Assembly: GCA_032173965.1 (NCBI GenBank)
Contig: CM063288.1
Coordinates: 18,697,501-18,761,500, forward strand
DNA: 64,000 bases
Reading direction: 5' to 3'
Source: Sitta carolinensis
Taxonomy: Eukaryota; Chordata; Aves; Passeriformes; Sittidae
In this document: positions 1 to 14,626 of the stretch, in pieces
Numbering within the stretch: position 1 is the first letter of the stretch
How the letters are laid out: the number at the start of each line of letters is the position of its first letter
Notes under the pieces: generated by a model
Told to the model about the DNA's origin: nothing
The model's input: the letters and a program-made list of their open reading frames with translations, nothing else
The model's database searches: none
Program-made: the position numbers and the translations under genes

Positions 1-3000
1 ATTCACAATCTGTCCTATTTCAATCAGTGTATCCGTGTAAATGAAGGGCAGAAAGATGCTCAGATTTTTTACAACAAAGCTTACAGACTCACTTCCCACA
101 TACCCTTTCTTCAGGCTAGTTGCACCAACATAGTGCATAAGGTGACATTGGATAAAGCTTGAATTCTTTAGCATACATCTGATAAAGTGTACAATGTAAG
201 AAAACATTTCGACATTACTCAGCTGGCTGTTACATTATTTCTGCCAATTAGATAAATGAATGCACTGGGTTACATTTGTAGACTTATTTATATAGCTAGA
301 TTTAGAATCCCCCTCTCTTAATCCTCCATTAAAGTAATCTCCTTTTATGTGGTTATTTTAATTGTGTATCTTGCTGATGCCTATTTTTTGTTTAACATAG
401 CAATCAAAAAACCCATCAAGTAAGCAACAGCACAGAAAGAGTATTTCACAAGAGATGATTTTGAAACATTCTACTGAAAAACTACAAATGGTCTAACTAT
501 CATGTAATTCCTGCACGAAGATTGAAGCAGCCTCTATATGCTCTGTTATGCGGATTACCATAATTCTAGAAGGGCAATACCATGGTTCAGAATGATAACA
601 GTGCAATATCTTTTCTTAACTTCTATGGTCAACCATAAAAAATGTTCAAATAAAGTATTTTTTAAGTAATTGTGCTAACGTGTCAGAGTAGGAGGTAACA
701 TTACCTAAGAACTGCATCAAATCCATGAAGCTGGGTGCGCACCTAAGCCAGAAGACTTTGAAATCTCAGAGGCGTTTTTGTTGAGTTTGATGGATGAGCA
801 TGGCTGCAGTGGCAGGATACATCAGCTGCCTGAGCAGCATTCCAAAGAGGGAGTTTAACTGGAGCAGAAACACATCTTGGAAGCACTGTGTCACCTGCAC
901 CACAATTAAAATGGTGCTTTCTGCCTGATTTTTTTTCCCTGTGGATGTTTTTTAAGAGGAATAACATTTCTGGAGAGAAGCAACATTACATATACAGAAA
1001 ATAACTTTTGTCACACGGGTGGTTTTGAGTATTTGAATGTATCTTATTTGCTTCTTACTCTTCCTGTCTGATGACATTTCATTATCTGCCTGGCCGTAGT
1101 GAAACACTGCTGCCACGTTTTGAAATCATCTTCATTGCAGGCATCTTCCTCTATTGGTTCATGGCTAAAGCATTTTATACTTGAATAATAGTATGAGTCC
1201 TGCATATATACTCATGAATGAAAGCACAATGGCATATCTCTATCACTATTTTCTTTTTTTTTTTTGGTAGCAGAAATGATAATTGGTAAACTAACAACAA
1301 AAACAATTACAACACTTATTACTGCCGGAAGGAAGTGGGGCAGAATGAAGATTTCTTTCCTTCCACAGGTGTTGGAAAGTTTTTATAATATTCTTTTAAA
1401 ATCACAGAATCACTGAGCAAGTTTCATTCTTCTGGCTGTGTCAGCTTTTTCAGTCTTTCAGACTGAAAGCTATTTTTACAACAGTGTGTAACTGAAGAAG
1501 TTGAGTGATGAAGATTGTAGATGACTCTGCAGACAGAATAAGAGATAAGTGCATTTTTCCTGACTGAGTAGTCACCTGTAGTATTTGGCTGTCTTTTACT
1601 TTATATCCCCTCAAAGGGTTTCATCCAGCTACACTAGGCTAACTTTTTTACTGCCTGCCTTCATACAATAGTTTGACACAGTCTTCTCATGTTTTTGGCA
1701 ACAGTTCAAAATTCACCTAAAATTTGCAATATGATAAAATTTTGCATATTTGAGTACTTTTTCAGTGAAAAGGATGATTTTATTTGAACGTTATAAGAGA
1801 AATTTAGGATTCTGTAAATAGTTAAAATTTGATGGAGAAGAATTTCTATTTATATCCCAGCACAATTACTCAATCTCTGTTTAATAGGAGAAATATTTTC
1901 CCTAGGATATATCTTTTTAGCCTGCAAAGCATATTCAAGATTTATTCTTGTTTCAAGTTTGGAAAAAAACAATACTATGTAAGCCATCCCTGTCTTTCAA
2001 AGTTCAGTCTGTCATCCTGGATAATCATATCATTATGATCCTCACACTTTCTAATATGTTTAATATTAAAAGCAGAAATAGACAACTCATTAGAAAAATA
2101 GCACAGTAAAAATTCATTTTGAAAAACTATTGAGATACTCTCTTAATTTTCTATGCATTTATTTTTGTAATTATTATTTTCCTAGCTTTATAGTTTGGCA
2201 GTTACAGAAATAGTGTAATTACTATTAGCATCCAATAAAACATTTTAAATTACTTTCACAAAAATGAAAATCATCTAGTTTGTAACTCAAAAATTTGCAA
2301 TGGAAAATGAAGAATGAATGCTGTGATTCAGAAGTTATTTAATATTCCCTTGTGATATTTTGGCTATCAGCAGGAAATGCTTCCAAATTACTTATGGCAT
2401 TTCATAGTTCTTTTGCAAAAGTTCATACCTTCAGTTTTAAAGATTTAATATATTTGTGAACAGTAGTAATTTAAAGTAACCTTTCTGTTTCAAATAATCC
2501 ATATTAATTTCATATCTAGTGTTGTATGTGTCTTAACCTTAAATTAATGGCTGTTGATATAAGAGCTGTAAGACATATGAAGAAATTAAGGTAAGGTTTT
2601 TAGGTTCAGGCTTGGGGTGTGGTTCATAACTGCATTTCTCTAAAGAATCAGAAAAAGAAGTACTTTGTGTCATGCAGTCAGCATGTATTTTCTGTCCTGA
2701 ATAAGAAGCCCCATTTTAATTTAACTTTTTTTCAGTACTGTCACCACACCCTCCCACGGGTACAAATCAAACAATAACTTTTCATATCAGAAGTCAATGT
2801 ACAGTTTTTACTACTGTAACACTACGTGGTTATGATTAATGACCTGCCTGTGGCATTTTCGTAAGGGTTGGAACTTCAATGTATAAGTTAAAATATTGGT
2901 TCCATTAAAGTCAATAATACAATTCCCACTGACTTACGATGTTTAAGAATTTCACCCACTGCCCTTTGCTTCACATTGTCCTTGATTATTCATTTGGAGA

Positions 3001-6000
3001 TGATATGAGACATGAAAAATATCCTTTTTTATCTTTTCATAATCTTTTAGATAAACTGTAAAGGGATGTTGTTTCTTTAACATACATACATGTTCAGGCT
3101 AGGCACAAAGAAATCTGACTTCCAATTATCTCTGTCAAAATCAGGTGAAAACAACACACTGAGTTGATACTTCTCTTCTAACACCGTATACATACATACA
3201 GAAATGTATATCCAAGTTTCATTAATTATGTATTCATATATTTGATTGTGCAGTGATATGAAGATTAGAAATTTAAATTTAAGCCTGAAAATTCTTTAAA
3301 CACTTTTCTAGAAATCACAGATAGAAAATATTTTCAGTTCTTAAATAAATAATGATTCAATCACTCTTCTGCATCTAGTAAATATGGATGTATAAGTAAA
3401 AATAAATCTAACACTAAGTAAGGAGTAAGAGATATAGAGCGGACAAAAAAAGCTTTTTCATGTATTTTTTCCTTTGGCCCACTGTGTGATGTCAGTGCTG
3501 CAGAGCCAGAAGCAGGGCTGTACCAACAAAGCTGCTTTCCTGGCACCAGTGTCCCCTCTTGCATGTCAGCATGGTTCTAATGCTCACTCTCTATCACAAC
3601 ATGGGCACCAAATACGCAAATTATGAATTAAAAAAATCAATCTCAAATTGATTCAATGTTGCTACCTTTTTTAGTGGATATATAACCACTAAAGCACTTT
3701 GTCTTCAGGTGCTTCTGTGCCATTGGATCCTTACACTCTTATTTGCCTTCATTAACTCTACTGCATTTCAGAGGGTTCCACTTCATGTGGCACTGTGCCA
3801 GGAAAGAGGAAAAGAAAAAAAAGAAAACCTCTGTTATATCAAGGGATGGGTTTTATGCTTAAGATGAGCTCTGTGACTTCATGTACCTGTAAATAAAACT
3901 GGCATTTACATGGAAATTTTTATACAGGCATTTAGTGAGACTTGATATATCAATATCTTGGGAAAAGATAGTTTTGATAAAAGTGTACAACATGCTACAC
4001 AGTCCAAACTTCAAATTATCTTAGGTTATGTTTTAACCATCTAAAGAGAATACAAGCAATTAGCTATACTATAAAACAAGGGCTCAATAGCATAAGAGCA
4101 TTAAATTCTTTGACTACACTGACCCTCAGCAGCATTACTAACATATCTATTCTCTTTCCTAGTACATCAGAAATGACTGGTTCAGTGCTGCCATCAGAAG
4201 AATGGTACCAGAGCTGCAAAAGAGATTTTTTCCTGAACAGCCTCATTATATCAGGATTTGAATTCTTGCTCTTCCCAATGAAATGCTGAATTTGTCAGGA
4301 GAGAATTCTGCCAAATGATGGGCAAAAATTTCTGTAAATGTACTGATGCCATTGACCTAGAATAGCAAAACATGCAAACAATAATTTGTAATGGTAGCTA
4401 TCACATAGAGTAGATTAGAAGCTGAAATTGTAGAAAGGCATACTAGAATCTTGACAGCAAGGAGGTTTGCAGAATCCCTTTTTATGCTTTTACTTGCAAG
4501 AAGTATGAACATAGAGATAAAAAGCTGGCATGTTTCATCTTCACTCTCTTCTGGCCAGGTCTAATGGAATTCTGGCTATCAATAAAACATAAGGGTGATT
4601 GAATTTTGACACTCTTCTTGTGAAAGTGAATAATAAAACAGAAAACCTTCATCTTTGACCATGGTCCAAGAGAAATTACCTGTGTGTTTTATGTTAAATT
4701 AATATTTGATGTAATTTCATTTACAAATCGGAGTTATACACTATCATTTGGTAATAATAATTCCATTTCGATTTGATTAGATGTGCTTCACCTTATTGTC
4801 ATATTCATTAACTACATTCACTGCCATGGGAGTGTAATGATAATCTGTTTGTTTGGATTAATTTCCCCCAGTCAAACAACCTGGGCAGAAGTGCTCTTTC
4901 TGGGTTTCACAGATACGTAATGTCTACTCTAAATCAAGAGTATGAGCTTGAGATTACTGTCTCTGCCGTAAACACAGGTATAGAAAAACTGAAGTTCCAA
5001 CAAAGTGCCAGGCTGATGATGCCTACCATTACTTATCTTGATTCACTAATTGATTTTCTGGCCTTACATATCTTTAAAAAGCAGCTGGGCTTTTTAAATA
5101 CTGTAATTTTTCATAAGCTGATGAGTAACAGATTTAGACTCTCAGCAAACATTCCTGCCATGATCCAATACTCAAGAGAACACATTTGCAAAATTTACCC
5201 CTAAACTTTGTTTTTCTGCTATACATTGTTTGTGAAAATCCTCAAGACTCCCAGAAGCATTCTTTTCCTAAATTTCTGTATTCACATGAAGATTCTCACC
5301 CTTCAGCATTTCATTGCAACTGAAGCTAATAGGACTTTTGTTTGTAAGGACATGGGAAGTATGTATCTGCATCACAAATTATGCCAGTGATTTTTTTAAG
5401 TCAAAATATGATTAAAACTGATGAGAGGATAACTTTATCTCATTCTTTTGAGATCTTCTGCCTGAATTTGTTTTGATTCCTAATACAGACTGACATAAAA
5501 ATGAAGTTAAATATTATAGGTGGCCTCTGACCCATCTACAAAACCAGATGTGAATCCAGGGCTAATCAAGATGCAGTACTGAATTACAGCCTTGAATTAT
5601 CACATGCCTCGGTGAAGGAGTGCCATAAAGAGAATTTTGTGTACACTGCTATCTAAGGCCTTAAATGCTCAACTCAGTATCTTGTTCATAAAACAGTACT
5701 TAGCCATTATGAACAAGCCATGAACTTACCAGAGGGTCAGTCTGAAGGATTTTCAAAAGAAGAGTCACCACTTCCATGCTGACTACATTGAACATAGGTA
5801 TTTCTGTGTTGAACTGAGAAAAAAAGCACAGAAAATATAAACAATGGATGTTGGATAAAAATATGTAATGCTTACTAAAAAAATATTATATCAAAACTAA
5901 TAATAATATAAATAAAAACTATTTTTCTGAGTTCTTGCTTGATTAGGAATTAATCCTGAGCCTGCAAAAAAGACTTTAAATTTTATGATAATTATTTTAA

Positions 6001-9000
6001 CTGCAAAATGCCAATAAGAAAGTTTTAGGGAAAAAAACCCTAAATACAAACCTGAAAATTATCTATTGATAATTTATATCTTAATTATAAATTGACCTTA
6101 CCAGACTGTAATCTGATATTTACAGAGAATAGCAACATAGGGCTCATTACATTTATTATAAAGCAGCAGCTACGTAAACTTTTTACTGGCATAGGCATTT
6201 ACTCAGCCACCAAGTTGTCCTCTCTCAGAAATTGTTCCCCTAATAGGGCCAGGGAGTAGTGGTTCCCATTCAAATGAATTTTTGCCATTAAAATACAGTC
6301 TTAATCTCTGAATTACTCTCCTCTATTATAATCATTCAGTTCTACTATGCAGGTACTTGAATGTGATGTGGTAAAATACTTAGATGCCTGAACATCTGGA
6401 AATAAAAATTTTCATTGTCATTGTATAGCAGTACATAGATTTTTTTTTCAAAATAAAAAATACACAGCTAGAGTTATGTAGGTTCTGTGGCATGTCCAAT
6501 TTTAAACACAGCCATCACACACCTTGTTAATAAAGGGATCGCCAGAGCTTCAGATCTGCTGCAACTATTTTTATCAGAAGGCATCACTATGTCAGTGATA
6601 TTTTGCCTCAACTGGGAAGATTTGCTACTCAGCCAGGAAAAGCAACAGTCTTGCTCTCTGTTTCTTGTAGTTGTTTCAGTATTTATCTAAATTCAAACTG
6701 CAAAGCATGCTGGGTCTGAGTTCTCATTGTTTCCTTTGATATCCTCTTTGAATAGTTCTGGCCCTATTCTTGCCCCAAGAATATCCCTGTAGGAATCTCA
6801 CCAAATAAACATTGCTCAGGAGTCTTTTACGTAAAATTATATCCTATCTAATAAATTCATTCATTACACAGAATAGATCAAGCATAGTAGAAAAGTTCTT
6901 AATAAATCAAAATTCAGTGCGAATAGAAAAGGGATGATGCAAAGAAAAATAATGGCAAAATCTGTAGGGATTTTAGTAAAAGCAAACAAGAATTCATTCA
7001 AATTCTTAATCTAGCCCTAACCTATTCTGTGTAGTGTCTAAGAAGGGAGAGTGGGAAAGAATGGATCAGATGTCCCTAAGGACATACATTAAGGGAAAAA
7101 ATACATGCTCATTAGGCTTTTTAACATTGAGAGCAATATAATTTTTTAATATGTGACTTGCTATTTAGATTGAAATTAGTTGTCTCCTTCCCCTTGCAAA
7201 AGATTCACACTGGAGAATGCAAAAGAAAAAACAGTTATTTCTTTCTGTCCTACTCACTTTAAGCCCACTGGCCAATGTGACAGAAAGACTGCTAGAAGTA
7301 CATGTGAATTCATAGTAGTGCTTGACATTTCATGCTGGTTTTCACCTCAGACAGAAATTAAACTCCAAATACACTCCCCTTCTCTCGCCCTTTCTGGTAA
7401 AGCAGGGACAAAAAGCAGAGAATAAGGGTTGGGGTCACAATTTCCTGAAAGCACAAAGCAAGGATAAGACATGCACAATAACAACAACAATATTAACAGC
7501 AAAACCTTACAAAAAGAGATGTTTAACCCCCTGAAAGGTGTTTACCACTGGGAACAAAAGATCTGGGGGGTTGCCATTTCCTACCCTGCGCACCTTTCGG
7601 CTCAGCCGTGCTCTCTCTGGGCTCGGCTGCCACCAGCACCACCGCCCTTGATCCCTTCATTCATTACTACAAAAGTTATACCCATGCGGCACATCAAGAC
7701 CAGTCTTCTGTCTATACTTTGAAAAATACATTTGGTTGCATAAAGGTTCTGAACAGCAACTGTGCAATTTATTAAAGCATGGAAAGAAGTATCTGAAACC
7801 AGCAGCTGGTTCATTTTAATCATCTGTCAAGATGTAGATAGAGCCAGTTCTTTAAAAATGAGGTTCATGTCCCATAAAGTCAGATAAGGATCTTTGCTGT
7901 TGTGCTTTGCTTTCCAAGTTTGTTCTGTGTAGCCAACATCAAACAGTGTCTCACGCTGTTGGTTTGCAGGTTGAAATATTAACATGTGGAAAAGTCAAGC
8001 CTTCAAGAGAAATTTAAACATCTTGAGGGCTCTTGTCTCATGTCACTTTCTCAGTTATTCTGTATCTTACAAAAAAGTGTCACTTCAACATTTTTTGTTG
8101 CTTCTTATATCTGTATCTTGAAAATTTCAGAGATGTTTGAACAGTAATGCACAATGATCCAATAGACACCTGTCAAGCCCAGATATACCAGAGGCAATGA
8201 CTTCTTGTGGCTGGTTTGGGACAGGGTGATGAATCAGATATTCTCTTTTTGATCTCCTGTGGAATTCTTGAGAAGAATGTTTGAAGGTTACAGCTGCTTG
8301 CTCATCCTCAGCCAAATTCAGATCTCTTAAAATTCAGCACAGTCTTATATGCAGAACAGAGAAAATCACCAAGGTAATGCAGATTCTAGGAAGAAGAGCA
8401 GCCATATTTTTCCAGTAACAATTTGACAAATACACTGCAAGAGTAATTAAAACACTTGAGCCAATATTCTATCATTAGTTTTCAAGTGTAGGATTTTCAG
8501 TTCTTTCTCACTGGCAAAACTTTTAAAATCTTATCTGATATATCTTACAGTGTTGTTCATTTTATAGCTTTTTTTCCCCTAGCTGGTATTGTTGCAGATA
8601 TGAATCATAAAGTGTATTTGCATAGTATTATAGGTCTAATTTTTTTACATGCAAGATGGAACAAAATGCTTTAATTCTAAAAAATGTAGCTATTCAAAAC
8701 ATGACTCATGAAATACCGAAGCTCTTAAGCACTTCAAAATACTGCTAATGAAGCGGTCATTCAGTCACTCATTTGGACATACCTCTAATTTTGAACACGG
8801 ACCCATTGAACCCAACTCTTGCTTGAGAATAACAATGAAATTCAGGGCCTTGCTGGATCCGAACCCAAAAGAGGTTCATATCAATCTACAAGAGCAGTCA
8901 TTAAAAGGATGGCTAGTCTAAGCCACTTACAAAGAAGAGATTTAATATATTTACATCTGTCCTGTTCTTCATGTACCTAGAGACAAGTAATTCTCAAGAC

Positions 9001-12000
9001 AAACTCCAGCATATTAGAACCCAAAACAGTATCTTACTAGTCCAGTCATACTTAAATTTAGTGGCAGAAACAGGAAATAAATCTGTTTTCTCAATATCTG
9101 TTAAATACACCATCTCCTTTCCTGTAATCCTCCCTTTCCATTTCTGTTCTTTCCTGTCACTCCCTCCCACTCCTTTCTCCTGCAAAAAATGAAATGAAAA
9201 TACAGAATGGTCAAGGACAGAGAGTTTTGTTACTGATACATAGAAAGGGCTTGCAGTTAAGTAATGACAAGTTTAGTCAGGAGTCTCCAACTACATACTC
9301 TTTCCTAAAAAAGAAAAAGATAAAACATTCATCAGCAAATACCTCCTATGGCCTTAGTATATCCCATTGGTGACAGGCTATTAAAACAGCAGTGTAATTT
9401 ACTGCCCTTCATTACTATCCTTTGTCTCACTAAACATTTGTTTCAAATCCATTAAACCATTCAGTGTCACTTCCCGTTTCATAATTACTATTCCCACAAA
9501 AAATAATTTATTGTTAGTTTGTATGGCGCAGTCAATAAAAAACCCCCAACATTCTCTGGATATTTTATTTCTTTTGGGGCTGTGTATGCCTCCATTTCTT
9601 TTACTACAGCCCTACTCAGAGACTTTGCACTCAAACCATCATGACTGCTGCATTTACAGTGTTGCTCTCTAAATGACTTACTTTTCTTCTTTTGTCAGTG
9701 TCTCTGGGTTCTTTAAGGGATCTTATTGACCAGAAAACAATAGAGCTGACATGTTAATTCAGCACTACTCAGTCTATGCTTCTGCAATTCCTCGAAGTGC
9801 GCCGAAATTCCAGAACATCCTACCTTTGATTAAAAAGTAGACTCTAAAAATATCCAGGTTTTTCTTGGTCTCTAGTTTTGAATATATCTGAAAACAGGAA
9901 GGGGGAGAAAGGAAATATTAGTTTAAAGAAACCCACACGCTTTCAAACCAATATTATTGTTCAGCCACATCACAAAAGGAATAAGGGGAATCTGAGGGAG
10001 AGTTTTGAATGAGAGAAGAATCAAATGCTCACATTCTCCATAAGGGAACTTTCCAATTCTACCTAACTACAAAATCATATGTGATAAAACCACCCTCTTA
10101 ATCAAGCCAGGATCTGAGGGGAAGGAAAAAAAAAAAGAAAAAAAGAAAAAGAAATAAAAGGCGTTAGCAAGCTAAGCACCTTTTGTCAAGGTTGAAAAAA
10201 AGTTTTGAATGGTCTTAGGAGCCTCAGCTCTGCAATTGTCTGGCAATAACTCCTGTGACACAGACGTATTGAGGAACATGAGAGCAGGGAACAGCCATTT
10301 ATGATAAATGAAGTCTTAATCCAATTCCATCTGAGATTAACAATGAAATCACAATTGCTTTTAATGCTGAAGGAAATCTTCCACACACAACTTTGTCTTA
10401 TTAAGTTCTCTTCAACTATATATATGTAAAATTTTACAGTACTACTCCTTCAGACTTTCAAATATCTACCCTGGCATAATACACAACTTAAATACACTTA
10501 GTAAAACATATTAAAATATTTACATATTAAAAGCATGTGACATCAAATAAAACCATCACTGGTCGAATGTGTCCTCTCTATTAAGCTGTGGTGTTCATTA
10601 CAAACCTACACAAATTTCTCATATTTGATGCCTTTCTAATGTACGTCTTTTTGAAACAAGAATTTTCTCCAAATCTCAGGTATATTTTAATGTCTTGTTC
10701 TGCAGAACTTTACATGATTCCTTCCACAATTTCATGAGTCTAATTAAGGTATGTATTAATGCTTGCTAAGAAGGTAATTCCTATACTGTGGAACTACCAT
10801 ATTTTATTTTGAGAATAAGAAAGATCCCAACTATAAAACTTTCTCTATCCCTGAAACATTGCCCTGGAGAACTCAGTCCAGAATTTTTAATTCTGCAGGG
10901 ACACAATGTCTTTAGGCATCCAGACTGATTAATTAATAAAAACAGAATCTGGGCTATCAGCTGACCTTGACAGCAGAAGTTCTTTATTTTGTATCTGGCT
11001 CTCAGACTGCTACTATCACAATGAATGAATCTGCAATGCTTTCTGCAGTTTCAATAACACTTATCATGGATTGTATACAGCCAGTATCTCATATTAATTT
11101 TCTCCAAACAGAAAACTTTTCCTGAGAAAACTATAGCAATATAAACTATATGCTTTCATACACTTATATTTTTTTAGGTTTAAAATACTGAAAGGACTAT
11201 CAGGGGCATTCTGATTAATCCTGAGAGCATGGCAATGGGAGGCAAAACACTTGGCACCATTTGTAAAAACAGGATGTAATCAGATTTTTAAAAAATGAAC
11301 CTTGGATGTCCTCTGTGCATGTCTGCTCTGCCTTAGAATGTGCATTTGTTGAAAATTATTACTGGTGTCACTAGACTGTCTTGCCTGAAAAACTACTCTC
11401 TCCTGTACTGTTTTGTTTACAAATGTTTGTGGAGTGATGTCAGTGGAATGCTTGAATAATACTGTGGACATACTGAATATGAAACTGCTCTCTCACTGGA
11501 GAAAATTGGGGCAACTATGTCAAGTCATTAAAATATGTTGGTTTCAAGTAACTTTAAGGGCACACTCAGGGCCATATATGGCTTTTAATGAAGATTTCAA
11601 TGTCAGCAGTAAATAATAATATAGTAAATCTTAAACTCACTCTAAGGTATATAGTACCTGCTTTTAAAAATTAACGAATTAAGCACAGAATTGTGGCACA
11701 GTTGAAGTAAATTTTGAGAGGAAGATGATTTGTGCTGAAGTGCTGGACTACACCTTGAATGATCTTGGATCCATTCCCAGTTCTGCCCTCAACTTTATCC
11801 AGAGCCACATAAGCTTCTTTAGACAACACTGCAAAGCTGTTTAGATATTTTAAGATGCTCAGAGGTGTCTGCTAGGGTTTTGAAAACACTTAACTACACT
11901 TGGCAATTATATCCTCTGGAATTTGGAGACTCAAATGTGGCCTGTACACAAATGATAAAGAGCATAAAGTCCTCATTCAGACAATACTTTACCTAAGTCT

Positions 12001-13690
12001 CAAATTCATCATCACACCTCAGCAACCGAATCAAAGAGTTCACTCAATACCTCCTCACTGTTGGATGAAAAAAAGCAATAAACTTGTTTTTAAAAATTTT
12101 AAATTTTAAAAATTTAACAATGCCACAGGACAGACAGTGGGAGTAGAAACTATCCCTGAATAGTCAGTCGCTGTTTCAAAAAATAGTTTTTATATAAAAA
12201 TATGATGGCACTCAGGATCACAAGAGAAGAAAGACATAGAGGCAGTAGCCAAACCTGAAGTTATGACTTCACATACTGTTCGTGAAGCAAGGCAACATGA
12301 GGGAAAGCAATAGAAGATGGTTTGAAGAATTTAAGAAAACTTTCTGTGTTTGGAAAGACAGTCAGACATATTGGAAGGAAGTTCTTTTAAAACAGATTGT
12401 TCACTCAGAATGATTCAAAAGGCAAAGAGAATATAACATGTTTCAAATGAGAAGGGATTTGATAGTTTGATGGAATGCATATTTAGGTTGCATGTGTATT
12501 TTAGAAATACAACTTAGAAAAAGCGTATTTATAGAAGTCGGTTACGTTTGTGGATTATTTTTGATGTGGGGAGAATTTATGAAATTACTCCATCAAGTTG
12601 GTCCCTCAGTGTTCTCAATAGCCAAATCCCATCAGATGTGTTAAAACTGAACAGTATTAAAATGCTGTGAATTTTTAATAATATAAATGAACACTATGTA
12701 TTAGACTGCTTTATCTGCAGAGAATTTGTCTTTGATGAAATTCAAACCATGCTGAAAGTATTTGCTCTGACATCTTCTGCCAAAGTAGAATCTGCTGACT
12801 TTCTGAAAGTAAGGAGTCAAAACACATGTGACTCCTAAAACCTCTCATGCTGTAAAAGGAGAAAAACACTTAAAATCACTGGATGTACATCACCACATTA
12901 CAGCAGGAGTTAGTGAAATGAAAGAAGATTAAGCCAGAAATATGGTGTTATTGAGCAGAATAGCTCTTACTACTTCTTGTGTGACTAAGACATGTGAAAA
13001 TTAAAGTATTTGGAGAACACCACAAATGACCATAAAATCCCAGCTACTCAGCAAGCAAGCAAGCAAATGTTTCTAGAGAGGCCTGGAGGACACACTTGTA
13101 ATATGTGACAAGAATACATAAGCCAACTTATGCTGGTAGGCAACAAGAAAAGCCTGGGGTTTTTATCACACACATTTAGAAAAAGTAGTATTCTTCACCT
13201 TTAAGCACAAGTACTACAATTATATATACCACATCAGTTATATATACAACATCCTTCATGTACCACCTTTGCCATGACCCCAGGTCAATACTATCCTTTG
13301 ATCAGGAATCCTGAAGCAAACATAAAACCAAAGGGACTTGAGCACTGCAGAGCAAAAGTTGAGCCTTTCACAGCCACTAAAAATGTAACAAAAAAACTTT
13401 AATAACTTTAATTTCAGTAGAAGATAATATTTACCTTTGAAAATTTTAGCAGAGAAGAGTACCTCTACCTCTTATCACAAACATAACCACCAATCAAGGT
13501 CTACAGCTTCTTAAAAGATCATGAAGGATTTAGTCAAAATTTTACTGTGTCACCCAGTGTGAATGTGAGTGCTATATCAGCTTTTCCTAGAAATTAAAAT
13601 GGAGATGTTTTTCCTTATATCCTTCTCCCCTTTCAATTAAAAGAAAAATCCCTCTTTGTAGGTACAAATATAAGCAACTGAACTTATAGT
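1..13690. other. Noncoding A+T-rich block upstream of the CR1 fragment
   Basis: No exon or RNA gene could be supported here. Open frames are all under 100 codons, occur on both strands and match no family I recognise. Simple sequence includes a T run at 1254-1265, an A-rich tract at about 10121-10160, four GCAA units at 13051-13066 and a self-complementary A/T stretch near 12086-12115. The block may be intergenic or a 5' intron of XIRP2; the sequence does not decide between these. Confidence 0.6.
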
Positions 13691-13691
13691 C

Positions 13692-14626
13692 ACAGAATTA
13701 TTTACATTAGGAAAGAACTCTAAGATCACCCAGTCCAGCTGTTAACTCAGCACTGCCAAGTCCACCATTAAATCCTGTCCTGAAGTGCAACATCTACATG
13801 TTTTTTAAGCATCTTCAGGAATGGTGACTTCACCACTTCCCTGGGCAGCTTGTTCCAATGTTTGACAACCCCTTCCATAAAAAATATTTTCCTAAGATCC
13901 AGGCACAATTTGAGGCCTTTTCCTCTTTTCCTATTGCTTATTACTTGGGAGAAGAGACAGCCCCCCACCTGGCTATAACCTCCTTTCAGATATTTGTAGG
14001 GTCCCTGAGCCTCCTTTTCCCCAGGTTAAACACCCCCAGCTGCCTCAATAGGTGTGCTCCACATCCTTCACCAGCTTTACTGCCCTTCTCTGGACCTGTT
14101 CTGGCCCCTCAATGTCCCTCCTGAACTGAGGGGCCCAGGACTGGACACAGCAATCGAGGTGTGACCTCCCCAGAGCCAAGTACAGGGGGACAATCGCTGC
14201 CCTGGCCCTGCTGGCCACACTGTTCCTGATACAGGCCAGGATGCCACTGGCTTTCTTGGCCACCTGGGCACAGCTGGCTCGTGCTCAGCCACTGTCAATC
14301 AAGTGGTTCCTTTCCACTGGGCCACTTCCCAGCCACTCTGCCCTCAGCCTGTAGCACTGCCTGGTGTTGTAACTCAAATACACTTCACCTTGCTGAACCT
14401 CGGCAGTTTGCCTTGGCCCATCAATTCAGCCCATCCATATCCTTCTGCAAAGCTTTCCTGCCCTCCAGCAGATCAACACTCCCACCCACTTGGTGGGGTC
14501 TGCAAACTGATGGAGGGTGCCCTCGATCCCTGGTCCAGACCATTGATAAAGATATTAAATGAGATTGGACCCGGTACTGAGCCCTGAGGAAAACCACTGG
14601 TGAGGGTCCACCAGCCAGATGTAACA
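13692..14626 (-). mobile_element. CR1 LINE fragment, 3' part of ORF2, decayed
   Basis: Read on the minus strand this is the 3' portion of a CR1 non-LTR retrotransposon, the dominant LINE of birds. The frame at 14263-14045 reads like the region just after the reverse-transcriptase core ([14 protein letters not shown], then [11 protein letters not shown]). A second frame at 13968-13768 reads like the extreme C-terminus (VVKHWNKLPREVV). The pieces lie in different frames and are separated by stops, so the copy is dead. The copy is strongly 5'-truncated, as is usual for CR1, with the 3' end at about 13692 (plus-strand cacagaattattta). No target-site duplication is evident, which is normal for CR1. 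Family is confident; subfamily is not assigned. Confidence 0.93.

Noticed and set aside
13051..13066. CRISPR-like or satellite array
   Set aside because: Only short simple-sequence repeats (GCAA, CA, A/T runs) are present; no spaced repeat array exists in the window.
13858..14587. Several plus-strand open frames of 88-94 codons
   Set aside because: They are the antisense of the CR1 ORF2 fragment.
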